64,000 nt of DNA from an uncultured Sulfurimonas sp. (lineage in GTDB: Bacteria; Campylobacterota; Campylobacteria; Campylobacterales; Sulfurimonadaceae): positions 496,001 through 560,000 of the forward strand of contig NZ_OY759725.1 in the NCBI RefSeq assembly GCF_963662755.1. Reading direction: 5' to 3'. Below the pieces are notes generated by a model, which had not been told where the DNA came from, did not search any database, and saw nothing but the letters and a program-made list of their open reading frames with translations. A program made the position numbers and the translations under genes. Numbering within the stretch: position 1 is the first letter of the stretch; each line of letters opens with the position of its first letter. Of this stretch, positions 27,800 to 39,597 are shown in pieces.

Positions 27800-28304
27800 A
27801 ACCAGAGCCGCCACCAGTGCCACAACAACCTTCTTCTTGTTGGTTTTCAGCTGGAATACCTGTCATAGCTTCTTCGGCAGAGGCATCTCTAACATTATTA
27901 AGAGTAACAGCAAACATTAAATCTTTACCAGCTAAAGGATGATTAAAGTCAATAATTACACTATCTTGACCTATTTCTTGAACAACAACTTGTACAGTTC
28001 CGCCATCTTCACCTTGACCATAAAGTGTCATACCAACTTCTAAATCTATACCAGCGAATTGATCTTTAGGAACTTCTTGTTTTGCATCTGGATTATGAAT
28101 TCCATAAGCATCTTCAGCTTTAACCAAAACATTGCCTTTTTCACCAATATTCATATCTTTAATTCCACTTTCTAAACCTGGAATAATTTGACCTTTACCA
28201 AACATAAATACCAATGGAGCTCCACCAACGTTAGAGTCAACTATAACATCTCCATCTTTTACTTCATATTCTATTGATACTATTTGATTTGTTTCTATTG
28301 CCAT
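27786..28304 (-). CDS. slyD: FKBP-type peptidyl-prolyl isomerase SlyD
   Basis: 172 aa. FKBP domain interrupted by an insert-in-flap domain (GIHNPDAKQEVPKDQFAGIDLEV... region, about 68-120), and a Cys/Gly-rich metal-binding tail (GCCGTGGGSGCGCD). SlyD is a chaperone and nickel-binding protein that helps HypB load nickel into [NiFe] hydrogenases, relevant because a full hydrogenase maturation set lies in this window, although far away. It shares 14-38 bases with the downstream NtrC-like gene. Confidence 0.95.
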   Translation of the reverse strand: MAIETNQIVSIEYEVKDGDVIVDSNVGGAPLVFMFGKGQIIPGLESGIKDMNIGEKGNVLVKAEDAYGIHNPDAKQEVPKDQFAGIDLEVGMTLYGQGEDGGTVQVVVQEIGQDSVIIDFNHPLAGKDLMFAVTLNNVRDASAEEAMTGIPAENQQEEGCCGTGGGSGCGCD

Positions 28305-28331
28305 AAATAAGCCTTTTTTAAATTTTTTTGG

Positions 28332-28337
28332 ATTCTA
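28332..28337 (-). promoter_or_regulatory. -10-like element for slyD
   Basis: TAGAAT on the minus strand, 28 bases before the slyD ATG, in a 68-base AT-rich gap after the CpoB-like gene. No recognisable -35. Weak evidence. Confidence 0.35.
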
Positions 28338-28372
28338 ACATAAGTTAAACAATATAACTAAATATCTTATAA

Positions 28373-29293
28373 CTACTTCATCTTACTAAGATTTTTCTTT
28401 GCTAATTTTGCTTCTTTAGAATTAGGAAATTTTGTAATGACACCTGTATAAAAAGATTTTGCGTTTTGAGCATCTCCTGTTCTATCCATTGATACAGCCG
28501 TATGAAACATTAAAGAAGGCATATAATCAGCTTTAGAATATAAAGAAGCACTCTTTTTAAAATACGCAATAGCATCTGCATAATCTTTTCTGCGATACTT
28601 AATTTCGCCTATCATATAGTGAGCTCTAGCAGGTCTATAATTTTTCTTTATTAGGTGCTCATAATATTCTAAACTTTTCGTATAGTATTTTTTATCAAAA
28701 TTACTTTTCGCTATATTTTCCACTTCAGCATTTTGCATTTTATCAAGTTCTGATGTTTTAGGTTTAGAACTTTTTTTAAGTTCTTTAGCCACCAACTCCT
28801 TAAACTTGTTGAAATCACCAACTAAAGTATTAAACTCTTCTTTTGAAATATAGTTAGCGCTTATATTGTCCAAAAGTGCTTTTAGTTCAACTTGTGCTAA
28901 TTTTAAATCTTTTATTTCTAAAGCATTTGCTTGAGATATTTCACTCAATCTTTTTTCATACTCATTTGAATTAATTAGTTCTTCACTATTTTTTTTATCT
29001 AGTTCTTTGAGACTTAGTTTATTTTCTTGTGATTTTTTACTAAGACCTTCAATAATAGTTTGTAAACCATCAATTCTCTCTCTTAATGATTCAACTTCAT
29101 TAGCTTGATTATTACTTTTAACAACAACCTTATTTAATTCATTTTTATTTTGAAGAATAACCTTTTCACTTGAAGTTAAGCCATAAGGTTGAGAAGTTTC
29201 TAAATTACCAGCACCAAATGCAGAAGGTTCAGCACCAATTAACATATATGGCACGATAGCTGCAAAGATTGCAGCTAAATAGATGCTTTTCAT
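28373..29293 (-). CDS. CpoB/YbgF-like periplasmic TPR protein
   Basis: 306 aa. Signal peptide about 1-20, a long coiled coil (about 45-175), then TPR repeats (about 195-300) including SFYTGVITKFPNSKEAKLAKKNL, the usual YbgF ending. CpoB coordinates the Tol-Pal complex with peptidoglycan synthesis during division. It starts 3 bases after the pal stop, in the tol-pal transcript. C. jejuni has a comparable gene at the same position. Confidence 0.86.
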   Translation of the reverse strand: MKSIYLAAIFAAIVPYMLIGAEPSAFGAGNLETSQPYGLTSSEKVILQNKNELNKVVVKSNNQANEVESLRERIDGLQTIIEGLSKKSQENKLSLKELDKKNSEELINSNEYEKRLSEISQANALEIKDLKLAQVELKALLDNISANYISKEEFNTLVGDFNKFKELVAKELKKSSKPKTSELDKMQNAEVENIAKSNFDKKYYTKSLEYYEHLIKKNYRPARAHYMIGEIKYRRKDYADAIAYFKKSASLYSKADYMPSLMFHTAVSMDRTGDAQNAKSFYTGVITKFPNSKEAKLAKKNLSKMK

Positions 29294-29296
29294 TGA

Positions 29297-29857
29297 TTAC
29301 GGAAGAAGTTTAAAATCAACGCGACGGTTTTGCGCCCAACAATCTTGAGTTTTATCAGTACAAACTGGATTACTCTCACCATAACTCACCATTGTTATAC
29401 GAGTTTCATTTACACCTTCAGCCATTAATGCTTTTTTTACAGTAGAAGCTCTTTTTAATCCTAATGCAAAGTTATACTCATCACTTCCCCATTCATCACA
29501 ATTACCTTCAAGCTTAACTGTAAAAGCACTTGCATCTGCATTTGCTAAACTTGCAGTATTTGTTACTTTAGCTTGCATATCGGGACGAATAACAAACTTA
29601 TCGAAGTCAAAATATACAGTTGAAAGTTCTCTCTCTAAATTTGCCATAGTCATTTCATTAGAGTCTGAACTTGATATACCACCTTCACCTACTGTTGCAT
29701 CTTCAGCAGATACTGTTTCAGTATCCACAGCTTCAACTTCTTGAGCAACTATCTTTTTTTCTTGTTTTGCTTGTTCGTCAACTGCTGGTTTTTTATCTGC
29801 ACATCCACTAAAAACTAAAAGTGCCATTACAACACTCGAGAGTACTATACTTTTCAT
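29297..29857 (-). CDS. pal: peptidoglycan-associated lipoprotein Pal
   Basis: 186-aa lipoprotein: lipobox LVFSGC with Cys19, a flexible acidic region (about 25-75), and an OmpA-like domain (about 80-186) containing VYFDFDKFVIRP, EGNCDEWGSDEYN and NRRVDFKLLP. Anchors the outer membrane to peptidoglycan and binds TolB. Preceded by a 105-base gap with its own -10-like TACAAT, so it may be made at a higher level than tolB. Confidence 0.95.
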   Translation of the reverse strand: MKSIVLSSVVMALLVFSGCADKKPAVDEQAKQEKKIVAQEVEAVDTETVSAEDATVGEGGISSSDSNEMTMANLERELSTVYFDFDKFVIRPDMQAKVTNTASLANADASAFTVKLEGNCDEWGSDEYNFALGLKRASTVKKALMAEGVNETRITMVSYGESNPVCTDKTQDCWAQNRRVDFKLLP

Positions 29858-29886
29858 ATTTACTTACCTTGATTTTAAATTGTCAG

Positions 29887-29892
29887 ATTGTA
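29887..29892 (-). promoter_or_regulatory. -10-like element for pal
   Basis: TACAAT on the minus strand, 30 bases before the pal ATG, in the only sizeable gap (29858-29962) of the tol-pal run. The ribosome site is the AAGG of CAAGGTAAG just upstream of the start. Confidence 0.45.
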
Positions 29893-29962
29893 CCAAAAAA
29901 AGAGTAATAAACTGATATATCATGCACAAAAGTGATAAATTTAAGCTATTACTATTCCTTTT

Positions 29963-31213
29963 TTACCAATCCATTGCTTGTAATTTACCATATTTAAGTG
30001 GAAACAAATAATTTTTATTGTGTTTTAACCTTATAATCCCTATAGAACTTTGAGATTTATAGTTTTTTATAAAAAGTATTGCATCTCCATCTATGGAAAA
30101 TCTTGGAAACTCATTTATTCCAGTTGCAGTAAGTCGTCTAATAAAATCTGTTTTTGTTGAAATTAAATGCAAATTAAAAGTATTTGTAGAAAATGCATTA
30201 GCACTTTCTCTAGCTTTATATACTATATATTCACCATGTGCACTACAAGCAGCATTACTTTTGCCATAATAAACCATTTGTTCAACACTGTTACTACCTA
30301 TTTTCTTAGAAAAAACATTTGGATATCCTAGTCTTCCTGAAATAAATACAATTGTATTATCATCTTTAAACTGAGCATTAACATCTATACCGCCATATGT
30401 TGTCAGTCTTTGTGTTTTAAAGGTATCTACATCATATAGATAAATATCTGGTTGACCTTTGGGAGCCATAGTAAGAAGCAGTTTTTTTCCATTTTTACTC
30501 ACATCTGAACAAACCATCATACCATCTGAAGATATAATAGCTTTACTTTTACCTGTAGTAATATCAACATGCTTAAGAGTTGGTTTTTTTGAATCAAAAG
30601 ATGTGTAATAAAATGCATTTTGAGCATTGTTTGCCCACTTAGGAAATACATTAAATCCACCTTTTACTACAGTGTGCTGATATGCAAGTGTATAATCAGC
30701 AATTACTATTTCTGTTTTTTGAGGAGCAACAACCCTTGAAAATATAACTCTTCTTTTCATCCATTCTACTGATGGAGCACCCATAAACTCATTTATATCA
30801 TATGCTATAGTATGAGATATAAACATAAAAACATTTTTTCTGCTAATTCTGTATTTTTTATTTAAAACCGTAGCATCTTTATTTATTAGTTTTAGTTCTA
30901 TATTTAAAGCACCATTATCATCTTCAATCATTTTATATCTTAGAACATAATCCATATCTTTATTTTCAACCATGACTTTTGTATCATCATATTGAGTTTT
31001 TCTATGAAATCTATCTACATTAAATAAAGATATAACATTTAAGTCTGCAACAAGTGTTTTAAAAAATTCTAATCTAAATGTTTCATCATAACTTTCTGAT
31101 GAGTCTTCAACTGCTATTGTTGGAAGAGATTCAACTTTTTTAATAACCTCTATGGTTGCATCGTTTGCATATGTAAGACTAAAAATAAATAAAAAAATAA
31201 ATAGTATTCTCAA
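29963..31213 (-). CDS. tolB: Tol-Pal system protein TolB
   Basis: 416-aa periplasmic protein with a signal peptide (about 1-16), an N-terminal domain (about 20-135) and a WD40-like beta-propeller with repeats such as FPKWANNAQNAFYYTSF, GKKLLLTMAPKGQPDIYLYDV and FPRFSIDGDAILFI. Binds Pal and TolA. In the other Campylobacterota I know it is equally divergent. Lies 2 bases after the TonB/TolA-like gene. Confidence 0.9.
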   Translation of the reverse strand: MRILFIFLFIFSLTYANDATIEVIKKVESLPTIAVEDSSESYDETFRLEFFKTLVADLNVISLFNVDRFHRKTQYDDTKVMVENKDMDYVLRYKMIEDDNGALNIELKLINKDATVLNKKYRISRKNVFMFISHTIAYDINEFMGAPSVEWMKRRVIFSRVVAPQKTEIVIADYTLAYQHTVVKGGFNVFPKWANNAQNAFYYTSFDSKKPTLKHVDITTGKSKAIISSDGMMVCSDVSKNGKKLLLTMAPKGQPDIYLYDVDTFKTQRLTTYGGIDVNAQFKDDNTIVFISGRLGYPNVFSKKIGSNSVEQMVYYGKSNAACSAHGEYIVYKARESANAFSTNTFNLHLISTKTDFIRRLTATGINEFPRFSIDGDAILFIKNYKSQSSIGIIRLKHNKNYLFPLKYGKLQAMDW

Positions 31214-31215
31214 AA

Positions 31216-31932
31216 CTACTCCTTTGATGTTAACATTACTATATAACTACCAGATTTATTATGCGGATTTATTGGAAATAATACCCCAGCAAGTCTATCT
31301 TTGATTTTATCGCACTCATTATTTAAATTACTATTTTGAGAATAAGTCAATATTCTAAAATCCATAACTTTTCCAATTGCACTTAACTCAATTACAGCTT
31401 TAACACTATAACCTTGAGAATTTTGCGGTGGAGCAAAATTTTGATAAACTAAAGCTTGAATTTTAGCCAAATATTCATTAACTTCATTGGCAGTTGAAGT
31501 CTTTTGATTTTCATCACTATCGCTCATCATACTACTATCAACTACTTTTTGTTCTAATTGTTTTGTGTTTTTTTTATCTATTTTTTTAGATTTTTTCCCT
31601 ATTTCAAGTATTCTTTTATTATCTACCTTTTCTATTTTCTTTTTTGGTTTTTTGATACTTTTTGTCCATACATCACTAAATAGATCATCAATATTTACAT
31701 CACTAGGTTCAGCAACACTTTGTTCTACAGTAGGAGTTATTACACTTTGCTTAGTACTTTTTTGCACCTTTGGCATATCAAGAGAAATTGAAATATAATT
31801 ATCTTTTTTTAGAGCATATATATCTATATTAGATTTAGAAAAAAGTGTATAAACTATCAAAAATGTAAAAAATGCAAAAAGTGATATTGATATAACACCA
31901 CTTATATAAAAGTATGAACTATTATTACCCAT
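31216..31932 (-). CDS. TolA/TonB-like energy-transducing protein
   Basis: 238 aa: one N-terminal transmembrane helix (about 10-30), a Lys-rich spacer with KKPKKKIEK (about 60-135) and a C-terminal TonB/TolA-like domain (about 150-238) ending IVMLTSKE. Position between exbD and tolB points to TolA function, coupling proton motive force to the outer membrane. It overlaps exbD by 8 bases. Confidence 0.8.
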   Translation of the reverse strand: MGNNSSYFYISGVISISLFAFFTFLIVYTLFSKSNIDIYALKKDNYISISLDMPKVQKSTKQSVITPTVEQSVAEPSDVNIDDLFSDVWTKSIKKPKKKIEKVDNKRILEIGKKSKKIDKKNTKQLEQKVVDSSMMSDSDENQKTSTANEVNEYLAKIQALVYQNFAPPQNSQGYSVKAVIELSAIGKVMDFRILTYSQNSNLNNECDKIKDRLAGVLFPINPHNKSGSYIVMLTSKE

Positions 31933-32314
31933 TTGTAGCTAATGAAACCTCAGAGAAGCCTGCTTGTTTTACAGCAGCCAAAACTGACATAACAACACCG
32001 TAGTCCAAAGTTTTATCTGCACTTATTAGCACAGTAGCTTTTAAATCTAGTTTTTTAGAATAAAGAAAAAAATTATCCATAAATTCATGTAATTGATAAT
32101 TGTCTTTGTTTATTTTAACGTTTTGTTTTTTATCTATGGATATATGTACTGGTGGAATTTTAGATAGTTGTTGGCTCATAGAACCTTGAGGGAGTTTAAT
32201 GTTTTCTTCATATATAATATTTGGAGCTATTACCATCAAAATAGCTAATAAGACCAACATTACATCCACAAGTGGAGTAATATTTAATTCTGGTTTATCA
32301 TCAAAATCATACAT
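31925..32314 (-). CDS. ExbD/TolR family protein
   Basis: 129 aa with one transmembrane helix (about 13-34) whose LVDVMLVLLAILMV contains the conserved membrane Asp, and a periplasmic domain ending VMSVLAAVKQAGFSEVSLAT, typical of TolR/ExbD. Forms the proton channel with the TolQ-like protein. Context favours TolR. Confidence 0.92.
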   Translation of the reverse strand: MYDFDDKPELNITPLVDVMLVLLAILMVIAPNIIYEENIKLPQGSMSQQLSKIPPVHISIDKKQNVKINKDNYQLHEFMDNFFLYSKKLDLKATVLISADKTLDYGVVMSVLAAVKQAGFSEVSLATNG

Positions 32315-32317
32315 TTA

Positions 32318-32884
32318 CTAAACTTTTCTAGCTAAAATAGCATCACTTTGCATCTGAAGAAAACCAATGAGTTCAAATGTCTTTCTTTTTAATATTTGAT
32401 GATATGTATAAGCAAATATAGCTACAAAGATACCAGCAGCAGTTGCGATAAGAGCATCTGAGACACCACTTGAAATAATAGACATACTTCCACTGCTTTG
32501 ACCAATATGTGTAAATGTGTCTAATATAGAAACAACCGTTCCAAAAAGACCTATAAATGGTGTTGTGGATGCAAATATAGATAATAAAGAAAGTCCTTTA
32601 GTTGCTTCTTTTGTTGCAGCTAACATTCCTAAATCTAAAATTTCTTTGCTTACATTTGAACTAGTCTTTATAAAGTTATTTAAAAAAGAGATATTACTAA
32701 CAGTTGTAGCTCCCAAAAGAAGAGATTCTAAAGAACTATTTTCTCTCTCTAGCCAACTATTAATAGTAAAATAACGATAAAAAAACACCCAGTTTAGTAC
32801 AATAAAATATACTGACAATAAAGCCAGTACACCCAAAGTAACTGGGTGACTTTTAAGATAGAAATCTATGAGGTTGTTAATCAT
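32318..32884 (-). CDS. ExbB/TolQ family proton channel protein
   Basis: 188 aa with three membrane helices (about 15-35, 100-125, 140-165) and the MotA/TolQ/ExbB signature TTPFIGLFGTVVSILDTF and SDALIATAAGIFVAI. Works with the TolR-like protein. Starts 3 bases after atpC, so it is probably transcribed from the ATP synthase promoter. Confidence 0.93.
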   Translation of the reverse strand: MINNLIDFYLKSHPVTLGVLALLSVYFIVLNWVFFYRYFTINSWLERENSSLESLLLGATTVSNISFLNNFIKTSSNVSKEILDLGMLAATKEATKGLSLLSIFASTTPFIGLFGTVVSILDTFTHIGQSSGSMSIISSGVSDALIATAAGIFVAIFAYTYHQILKRKTFELIGFLQMQSDAILARKV

Positions 32885-32887
32885 ATA

Positions 32888-33280
32888 TTATAACAATCTT
32901 TGAGCTGCTGATTCAATTCTTGCTGTTGCAGATGCAATTGCTGGATTAGAATCTGCAATATCGTTAATAAGTTGTTTAGCGTCTTCTAGTGCATTTGCTA
33001 TGTCACTTTCACTATCACCACGAATAGCAACAGCACCTTCAACTAAAACAATTACTTTGGCTTCATCGACTTGAACTACACCCCAGTTTATCAATATTGA
33101 CTCGATTGCTTTATTTTGTTTTTCGATATCAATCACACCTGCTTCCAACAAAGTTGATAATGAAGCATGATGTGGTAATACACCGAATTCTCCCTCTTCA
33201 CCAGGAAGAGTTACACTAACGACGTCATCGTTAAAGATTTCACCATTAGGAGTTAGGATTTCAAGTTTTAGCGTATCCAT
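32888..33280 (-). CDS. atpC: F1F0 ATP synthase epsilon subunit
   Basis: 130 aa: N-terminal beta-sandwich (LEILTPNGEIFNDDVVSVTLPG) and a C-terminal helical hairpin rich in Ala. Last of the F1 genes, 22 bases after atpD. Regulates ATP hydrolysis. Confidence 0.96.
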   Translation of the reverse strand: MDTLKLEILTPNGEIFNDDVVSVTLPGEEGEFGVLPHHASLSTLLEAGVIDIEKQNKAIESILINWGVVQVDEAKVIVLVEGAVAIRGDSESDIANALEDAKQLINDIADSNPAIASATARIESAAQRLL

Positions 33281-33302
33281 TACAGTCCTTTAGTATTATG
33301 AG

Positions 33303-35596
<2,294 letters not shown>

Positions 35597-35606
35597 AAAG
35601 TTTTCC

Positions 35607-37124
35607 TTACGCCACTACAAAAGTAGCTTTGAATTCTTCAAGTGCTTTAATCATTAGTGCTTTAGTATCATCATCTACTTTTGAAGTACTTCTAATATTC
35701 TCAAAAATTTGAGGATAACTAGCTTCAATAAATGGATACATTTCAGATTCAAAACGAACTACATTTGATGGGTCCATATCATCTAAGAAACCTTCATTAC
35801 CAGCAAAAATGATAGCAACTTGCTTCTCAGCAGAAAGTGGAGAGAAAGGCCCTTGTTTAAGAACTTCTACCATTCTTTGCCCACGTTCAAGTTGATTACG
35901 AGATGTCTCATCAAGATCAGATGCAAACTGAGCAAATGCTTGAAGTTCACGATACTGTGCAAGATCAAGACGTAAAGTACCAGCAACTTGCTTAGTAGCT
36001 TTAATTTGAGCAGCACCACCAACACGAGATACAGAAAGACCAACATTAATCGCTGGACGTACACCTGAGTTAAATAGTTCAGTCTCAAGGAAAATCTGAC
36101 CATCTGTAATTGAAATAACATTAGTTGGAATATATGCCGCAACATCTCCAGCTTGTGTTTCAATAATTGGAAGTGCAGTTAATGAACCAGCACCATTTTC
36201 ATCACTTAATTTAGCAGCTCTCTCTAAAAGACGAGAGTGAATATAAAATACATCACCAGGATAAGCTTCACGACCTGGAGGACGACGAAGAATAAGTGAC
36301 ATTTCACGATATGCAACTGCATGTTTAGATAAATCATCATAAACAATTAAACCATGTCTTGCATTATCACGGAAATATTCACCCATAGTAACACCAGTAT
36401 ATGGAGCTAAAAATTGAAGAGCAGCTGCTTCAGCAGCAGTAGAAGATACAACAATTGTATATTCCATTGCACCATGTTCTTCTAAACGACGAACAATTTG
36501 AGCAACAGTTGATTCTTTTTGACCTACTGCAACATAAATACAAACAACACCATTACCTTTTTGATTAATAATAGCATCTATTGCAACTGTAGTTTTTCCA
36601 GTTTGTCTATCACCAATGATAAGTTCTCTTTGACCTCTACCGATTGGAACTAGAGCATCAATAGCTTTAATACCAGTAGCTAGTGGTTCATGTACAGATT
36701 TTCTGTTCATAATTCCAGGTGCTTTTTCTTCAACGAAACGAGTTTCAGTTGTTTCAATTGGACCTTTACCATCTATTGGCTCACCAAGTGCGTTAATAAC
36801 ACGACCTAAAAGTGCATCACCAACCGGAACTTTAAGAAGTTTGCCCAATCTTTTAACTGACATTCCCTCTTTTAATTCTATTCCAAGACCAAGAATAACA
36901 ACACCTACTGCGCTCTCTTCTAGGTTCATTACTAAACCTTTAGTCCCCTCTTCGAACTCAACCATTTCACCAGCCATAACATTGTTAAGTCCGTAAACTT
37001 GAGCAACACCATCAGCATAAGAAACGATTTTACCTGTTTCGTTAATATCAACACTTAATTCAAAGTTATCGATACGCTCTTTAATTATTGAGCTGATTTC
37101 ATCAGCTTGAATTTTTGCTACCAC
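35607..37124 (-). CDS. atpA: F1F0 ATP synthase alpha subunit
   Basis: Non-catalytic nucleotide-binding subunit, 505 aa. Walker A GDRQTGKT (about 172-179), [27 protein letters not shown] and [12 protein letters not shown]. Normal length and full motifs. Confidence 0.98.
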   Translation of the reverse strand: MVAKIQADEISSIIKERIDNFELSVDINETGKIVSYADGVAQVYGLNNVMAGEMVEFEEGTKGLVMNLEESAVGVVILGLGIELKEGMSVKRLGKLLKVPVGDALLGRVINALGEPIDGKGPIETTETRFVEEKAPGIMNRKSVHEPLATGIKAIDALVPIGRGQRELIIGDRQTGKTTVAIDAIINQKGNGVVCIYVAVGQKESTVAQIVRRLEEHGAMEYTIVVSSTAAEAAALQFLAPYTGVTMGEYFRDNARHGLIVYDDLSKHAVAYREMSLILRRPPGREAYPGDVFYIHSRLLERAAKLSDENGAGSLTALPIIETQAGDVAAYIPTNVISITDGQIFLETELFNSGVRPAINVGLSVSRVGGAAQIKATKQVAGTLRLDLAQYRELQAFAQFASDLDETSRNQLERGQRMVEVLKQGPFSPLSAEKQVAIIFAGNEGFLDDMDPSNVVRFESEMYPFIEASYPQIFENIRSTSKVDDDTKALMIKALEEFKATFVVA

Positions 37125-37148
37125 TATATTTTCTCCTCTCGTTGAAAG

Positions 37149-37682
37149 TTAAATTGCTTTTATTATATGTTGAATAATTTGATTGTTTATTCTTGACTTA
37201 GAAAAATTAATCTCTACACCAAGATCTTCAACATCCACTTTAATACCATTAAAATTATCTTTAACAAATTTTAGTGAAATATTTGAATCAAATTTTTTAC
37301 TTAAACCACTACTTAAATCTTGCATAACTTTTGCATCTATATCGCTATCACTGTAAACAACACCATTGTAAGTTTTACTTGTATTTGCGCTGTCTTTTCT
37401 CATACCTTCTGCAAGAGCAGGTATAACAGCAATACGATCGTTTTCTACAAGTAACTTTATCAAAGAGTTAATATTTTCAGAATTAGCAGGTTTAACTGCT
37501 GCTAAAAGAATTTCTAACTTATCTTCTCTACTTACATTAGGGTTCTCAACAATTTGAACAAATTTTGCATTGTCAAATGATTTAGCAAGAGCTAAAAAGA
37601 CTGTAGTTGCATTTTGCATTGACTTAGCATCAAGACCCTCTTTTAGGGCTTTAATATATCTTTTTGCAATTAGTTCTTCCAT
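37149..37682 (-). CDS. atpH: F1F0 ATP synthase delta subunit
   Basis: 177 aa, OSCP family: MEELIAKRYIKALKEGL at the N-terminus and a C-terminal domain ending VDVEDLGVEINFSKSRI. Joins the b/b' stalk to F1. Starts directly after atpF. Confidence 0.93.
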   Translation of the reverse strand: MEELIAKRYIKALKEGLDAKSMQNATTVFLALAKSFDNAKFVQIVENPNVSREDKLEILLAAVKPANSENINSLIKLLVENDRIAVIPALAEGMRKDSANTSKTYNGVVYSDSDIDAKVMQDLSSGLSKKFDSNISLKFVKDNFNGIKVDVEDLGVEINFSKSRINNQIIQHIIKAI

Positions 37683-38198
37683 CTATGCCACCTTCTTTAA
37701 GATAACATTAGCCATAGCTTCTTTATCGAAACTTTCACTACTTTGACTTAAGACTTCGCTTAATACATTTTCAACAACAGTACGAACCATTTTTCTTTGT
37801 TCAAACTCCATTAAAGATGCACTTTGCTTAGTAATGATTTCTAATTCTGCTTCACATTGAAGCATAATATTGTCATTTAATATCTTGTTTTCTTTTTTAG
37901 AAGTTGCAACTAATTCTTCTGCGAACTTTTCAGCTTCAGAAATTTTAGCTAGTGCTTCTTTTTTAAAAGTAACAGATTCACTTAACTTATCTTGTACTTT
38001 TTGCAACTCATCAGCGATTGACTGACTTCTAGCTGTAAAAAAGTTTTTAGCAGGTTCAGCAACAAGGTACCAAATAAGCCCAAAAAACAATATAAAGTTT
38101 ACTGTTCTTTGAATAATATCTGTCCCCCCACCTTCTGCTCCACCAGATGCTAATGCATAAGTTGATATCATTATAATTAATAGTAAAATTCTACTCAC
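37683..38198 (-). CDS. atpF: F1F0 ATP synthase b subunit
   Basis: 171 aa. A hydrophobic leader (about 1-17), a membrane helix (about 30-48, VNFILFFGLIWYLV) and a long amphipathic coiled coil. The leader before the membrane helix is seen in other Campylobacterota b subunits. Pairs with b' encoded just upstream. Confidence 0.92.
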   Translation of the reverse strand: MSRILLLIIMISTYALASGGAEGGGTDIIQRTVNFILFFGLIWYLVAEPAKNFFTARSQSIADELQKVQDKLSESVTFKKEALAKISEAEKFAEELVATSKKENKILNDNIMLQCEAELEIITKQSASLMEFEQRKMVRTVVENVLSEVLSQSSESFDKEAMANVILKKVA

Positions 38199-38207
38199 AC
38201 CACATCC

Positions 38208-38630
38208 TTATATTTGACTAAATTTAGCTTTTACAGCTTCTTTAAACAGTGGAACTTGCGACATTATATCGCTTGTTAACTGCTCTTTAGATTCAGCAAG
38301 TAAATGCTCAAATTCTAAATATTGACTAGCTAATTCAGCACGCTTGGCTTCTAACTTACTATCTGCTAACTCTTTAGCATCTTCTATCACTTTCTCTCTT
38401 AGGGCCGCAGCTTCCAGTTTAGCATTATTAATTATTGATTGAGCTTTAGAATTAAGTTCATTGATTTCATCATCATTATTACCAACTTTTTGTAGGTCTT
38501 TTTTGATATCTTCATCTCTTTTATTCATAAAACTAAATAATGGATTATAAAGCCAACTGTTTAGAACGGCTATTAGTGAAAGAAATACAACAAATGTAGC
38601 TAAAAGTAGTATCGGATTTATATCTAACAT
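38208..38630 (-). CDS. atpF': F1F0 ATP synthase b' subunit
   Basis: 140 aa, one N-terminal membrane helix (about 5-27) and a long coiled coil. First gene of the transcript; the a and c subunit genes (atpB, atpE) are not in the window, as is usual in Campylobacterota. The ribosome site AGGAGGTG (38640-38633) is a near-perfect Shine-Dalgarno. Confidence 0.92.
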   Translation of the reverse strand: MLDINPILLLATFVVFLSLIAVLNSWLYNPLFSFMNKRDEDIKKDLQKVGNNDDEINELNSKAQSIINNAKLEAAALREKVIEDAKELADSKLEAKRAELASQYLEFEHLLAESKEQLTSDIMSQVPLFKEAVKAKFSQI

Positions 38631-38652
38631 AGCACCTCCTAAAAGTTGCGTG

Positions 38653-38658
38653 ATTATA
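38653..38658 (-). promoter_or_regulatory. -10 element for the atp-tol transcript
   Basis: Perfect TATAAT on the minus strand, 22 bases before the b' start. With no gap over 30 bases until tolB ends, it probably drives the F1 genes and exbB-exbD-tolA-tolB together. Confidence 0.55.
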
Positions 38659-38754
38659 CTATGACAAAATTGAAAGGATAGTTAAATTAAGAAAGAATTT
38701 TAAAAAATTTTATAATTTTTATAAACAATGTAAAATTTACACAATATTTTATGA

Positions 38755-39597
38755 TTATTTTGAAATATATCTCAATAAATCATTAATTTGACTCTCATCT
38801 TCAAATTCAATCGTTAATTTATTTTTAGATGTTTTAGCTTTAAAACCAAGAAAATCAAATCTTTTTTTAATATCAGAAAAATTATATTCAACAAAATCAT
38901 TTTTAATAGCAATAGATTTTTTTTCATCTTTCATATTTTTAATGATAGTCTCAACTTCTCTAACACTAAGTTTTTGACCTATTATAGAATTAACCATAAG
39001 TTGTTGTTGTTTTTCATCAAGCCCAATTAATACTTTTGCATGTCCAGCAGTTATTTTTTTTTCAATTAAAGCTTTTTGTGTTTTAAAAGATAGCTGTAAA
39101 AGTCTGATAGTATTTGTAATATGTGTTCTACTTTTATGTATTTTATTTGCTAACTCTTCTTGAGTAATATTATACATTTTAATTAATTCACTATAAGCTT
39201 GTGCTAATTCAACAGAATTTAATTCATCTCTTTGAATATTTTCTATAAGTGCAAATTGTCTCATTTTTTGTTCATCAGAATTTAAACGTATAGCACGAAT
39301 TGTTTTTAATTTTACTAATTTAGAAGCACGAAGTCTTCTCTCGCCTGCTATTAAAATATACCCATCTATATCTTCAGTAACAACAATCGGCTGAATTAAA
39401 CCATCATTTTTTATAGATTCACCAAGCTCCATAAGAGAGTTTTCATCAAATTGTTTTCTTGGTTGATAAGGATTTGGTCTAATATCTTTAAGATTTAGCT
39501 CAATAATAGAATCTTTTGAAGAGCCTTCATTTTCATAAGCTTCATCTATTTCACCTAAAAGTGCATCTAGTCCACGGCCGAGTTTTTGAGATTTCAT
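38755..39597 (-). CDS. parB: chromosome partitioning protein ParB
   Basis: 280 aa. N-terminal GRGLDALL motif (ParA contact), ParB/Srx CTPase core with NPYQPRKQF and GERRLRASK, central HTH (TQEELANKIHKSRTHITNTIRLLQL), and a C-terminal dimer domain. Binds parS; I found no perfect parS copy in the window. Overlaps parA by one base. Confidence 0.96.
   Translation of the reverse strand: MKSQKLGRGLDALLGEIDEAYENEGSSKDSIIELNLKDIRPNPYQPRKQFDENSLMELGESIKNDGLIQPIVVTEDIDGYILIAGERRLRASKLVKLKTIRAIRLNSDEQKMRQFALIENIQRDELNSVELAQAYSELIKMYNITQEELANKIHKSRTHITNTIRLLQLSFKTQKALIEKKITAGHAKVLIGLDEKQQQLMVNSIIGQKLSVREVETIIKNMKDEKKSIAIKNDFVEYNFSDIKKRFDFLGFKAKTSKNKLTIEFEDESQINDLLRYISK

Noticed and set aside
35867..36163. 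98-aa minus-strand frame inside atpA
   Set aside because: Shadow frame of a highly conserved gene; no ribosome site and Leu-rich low-complexity translation.
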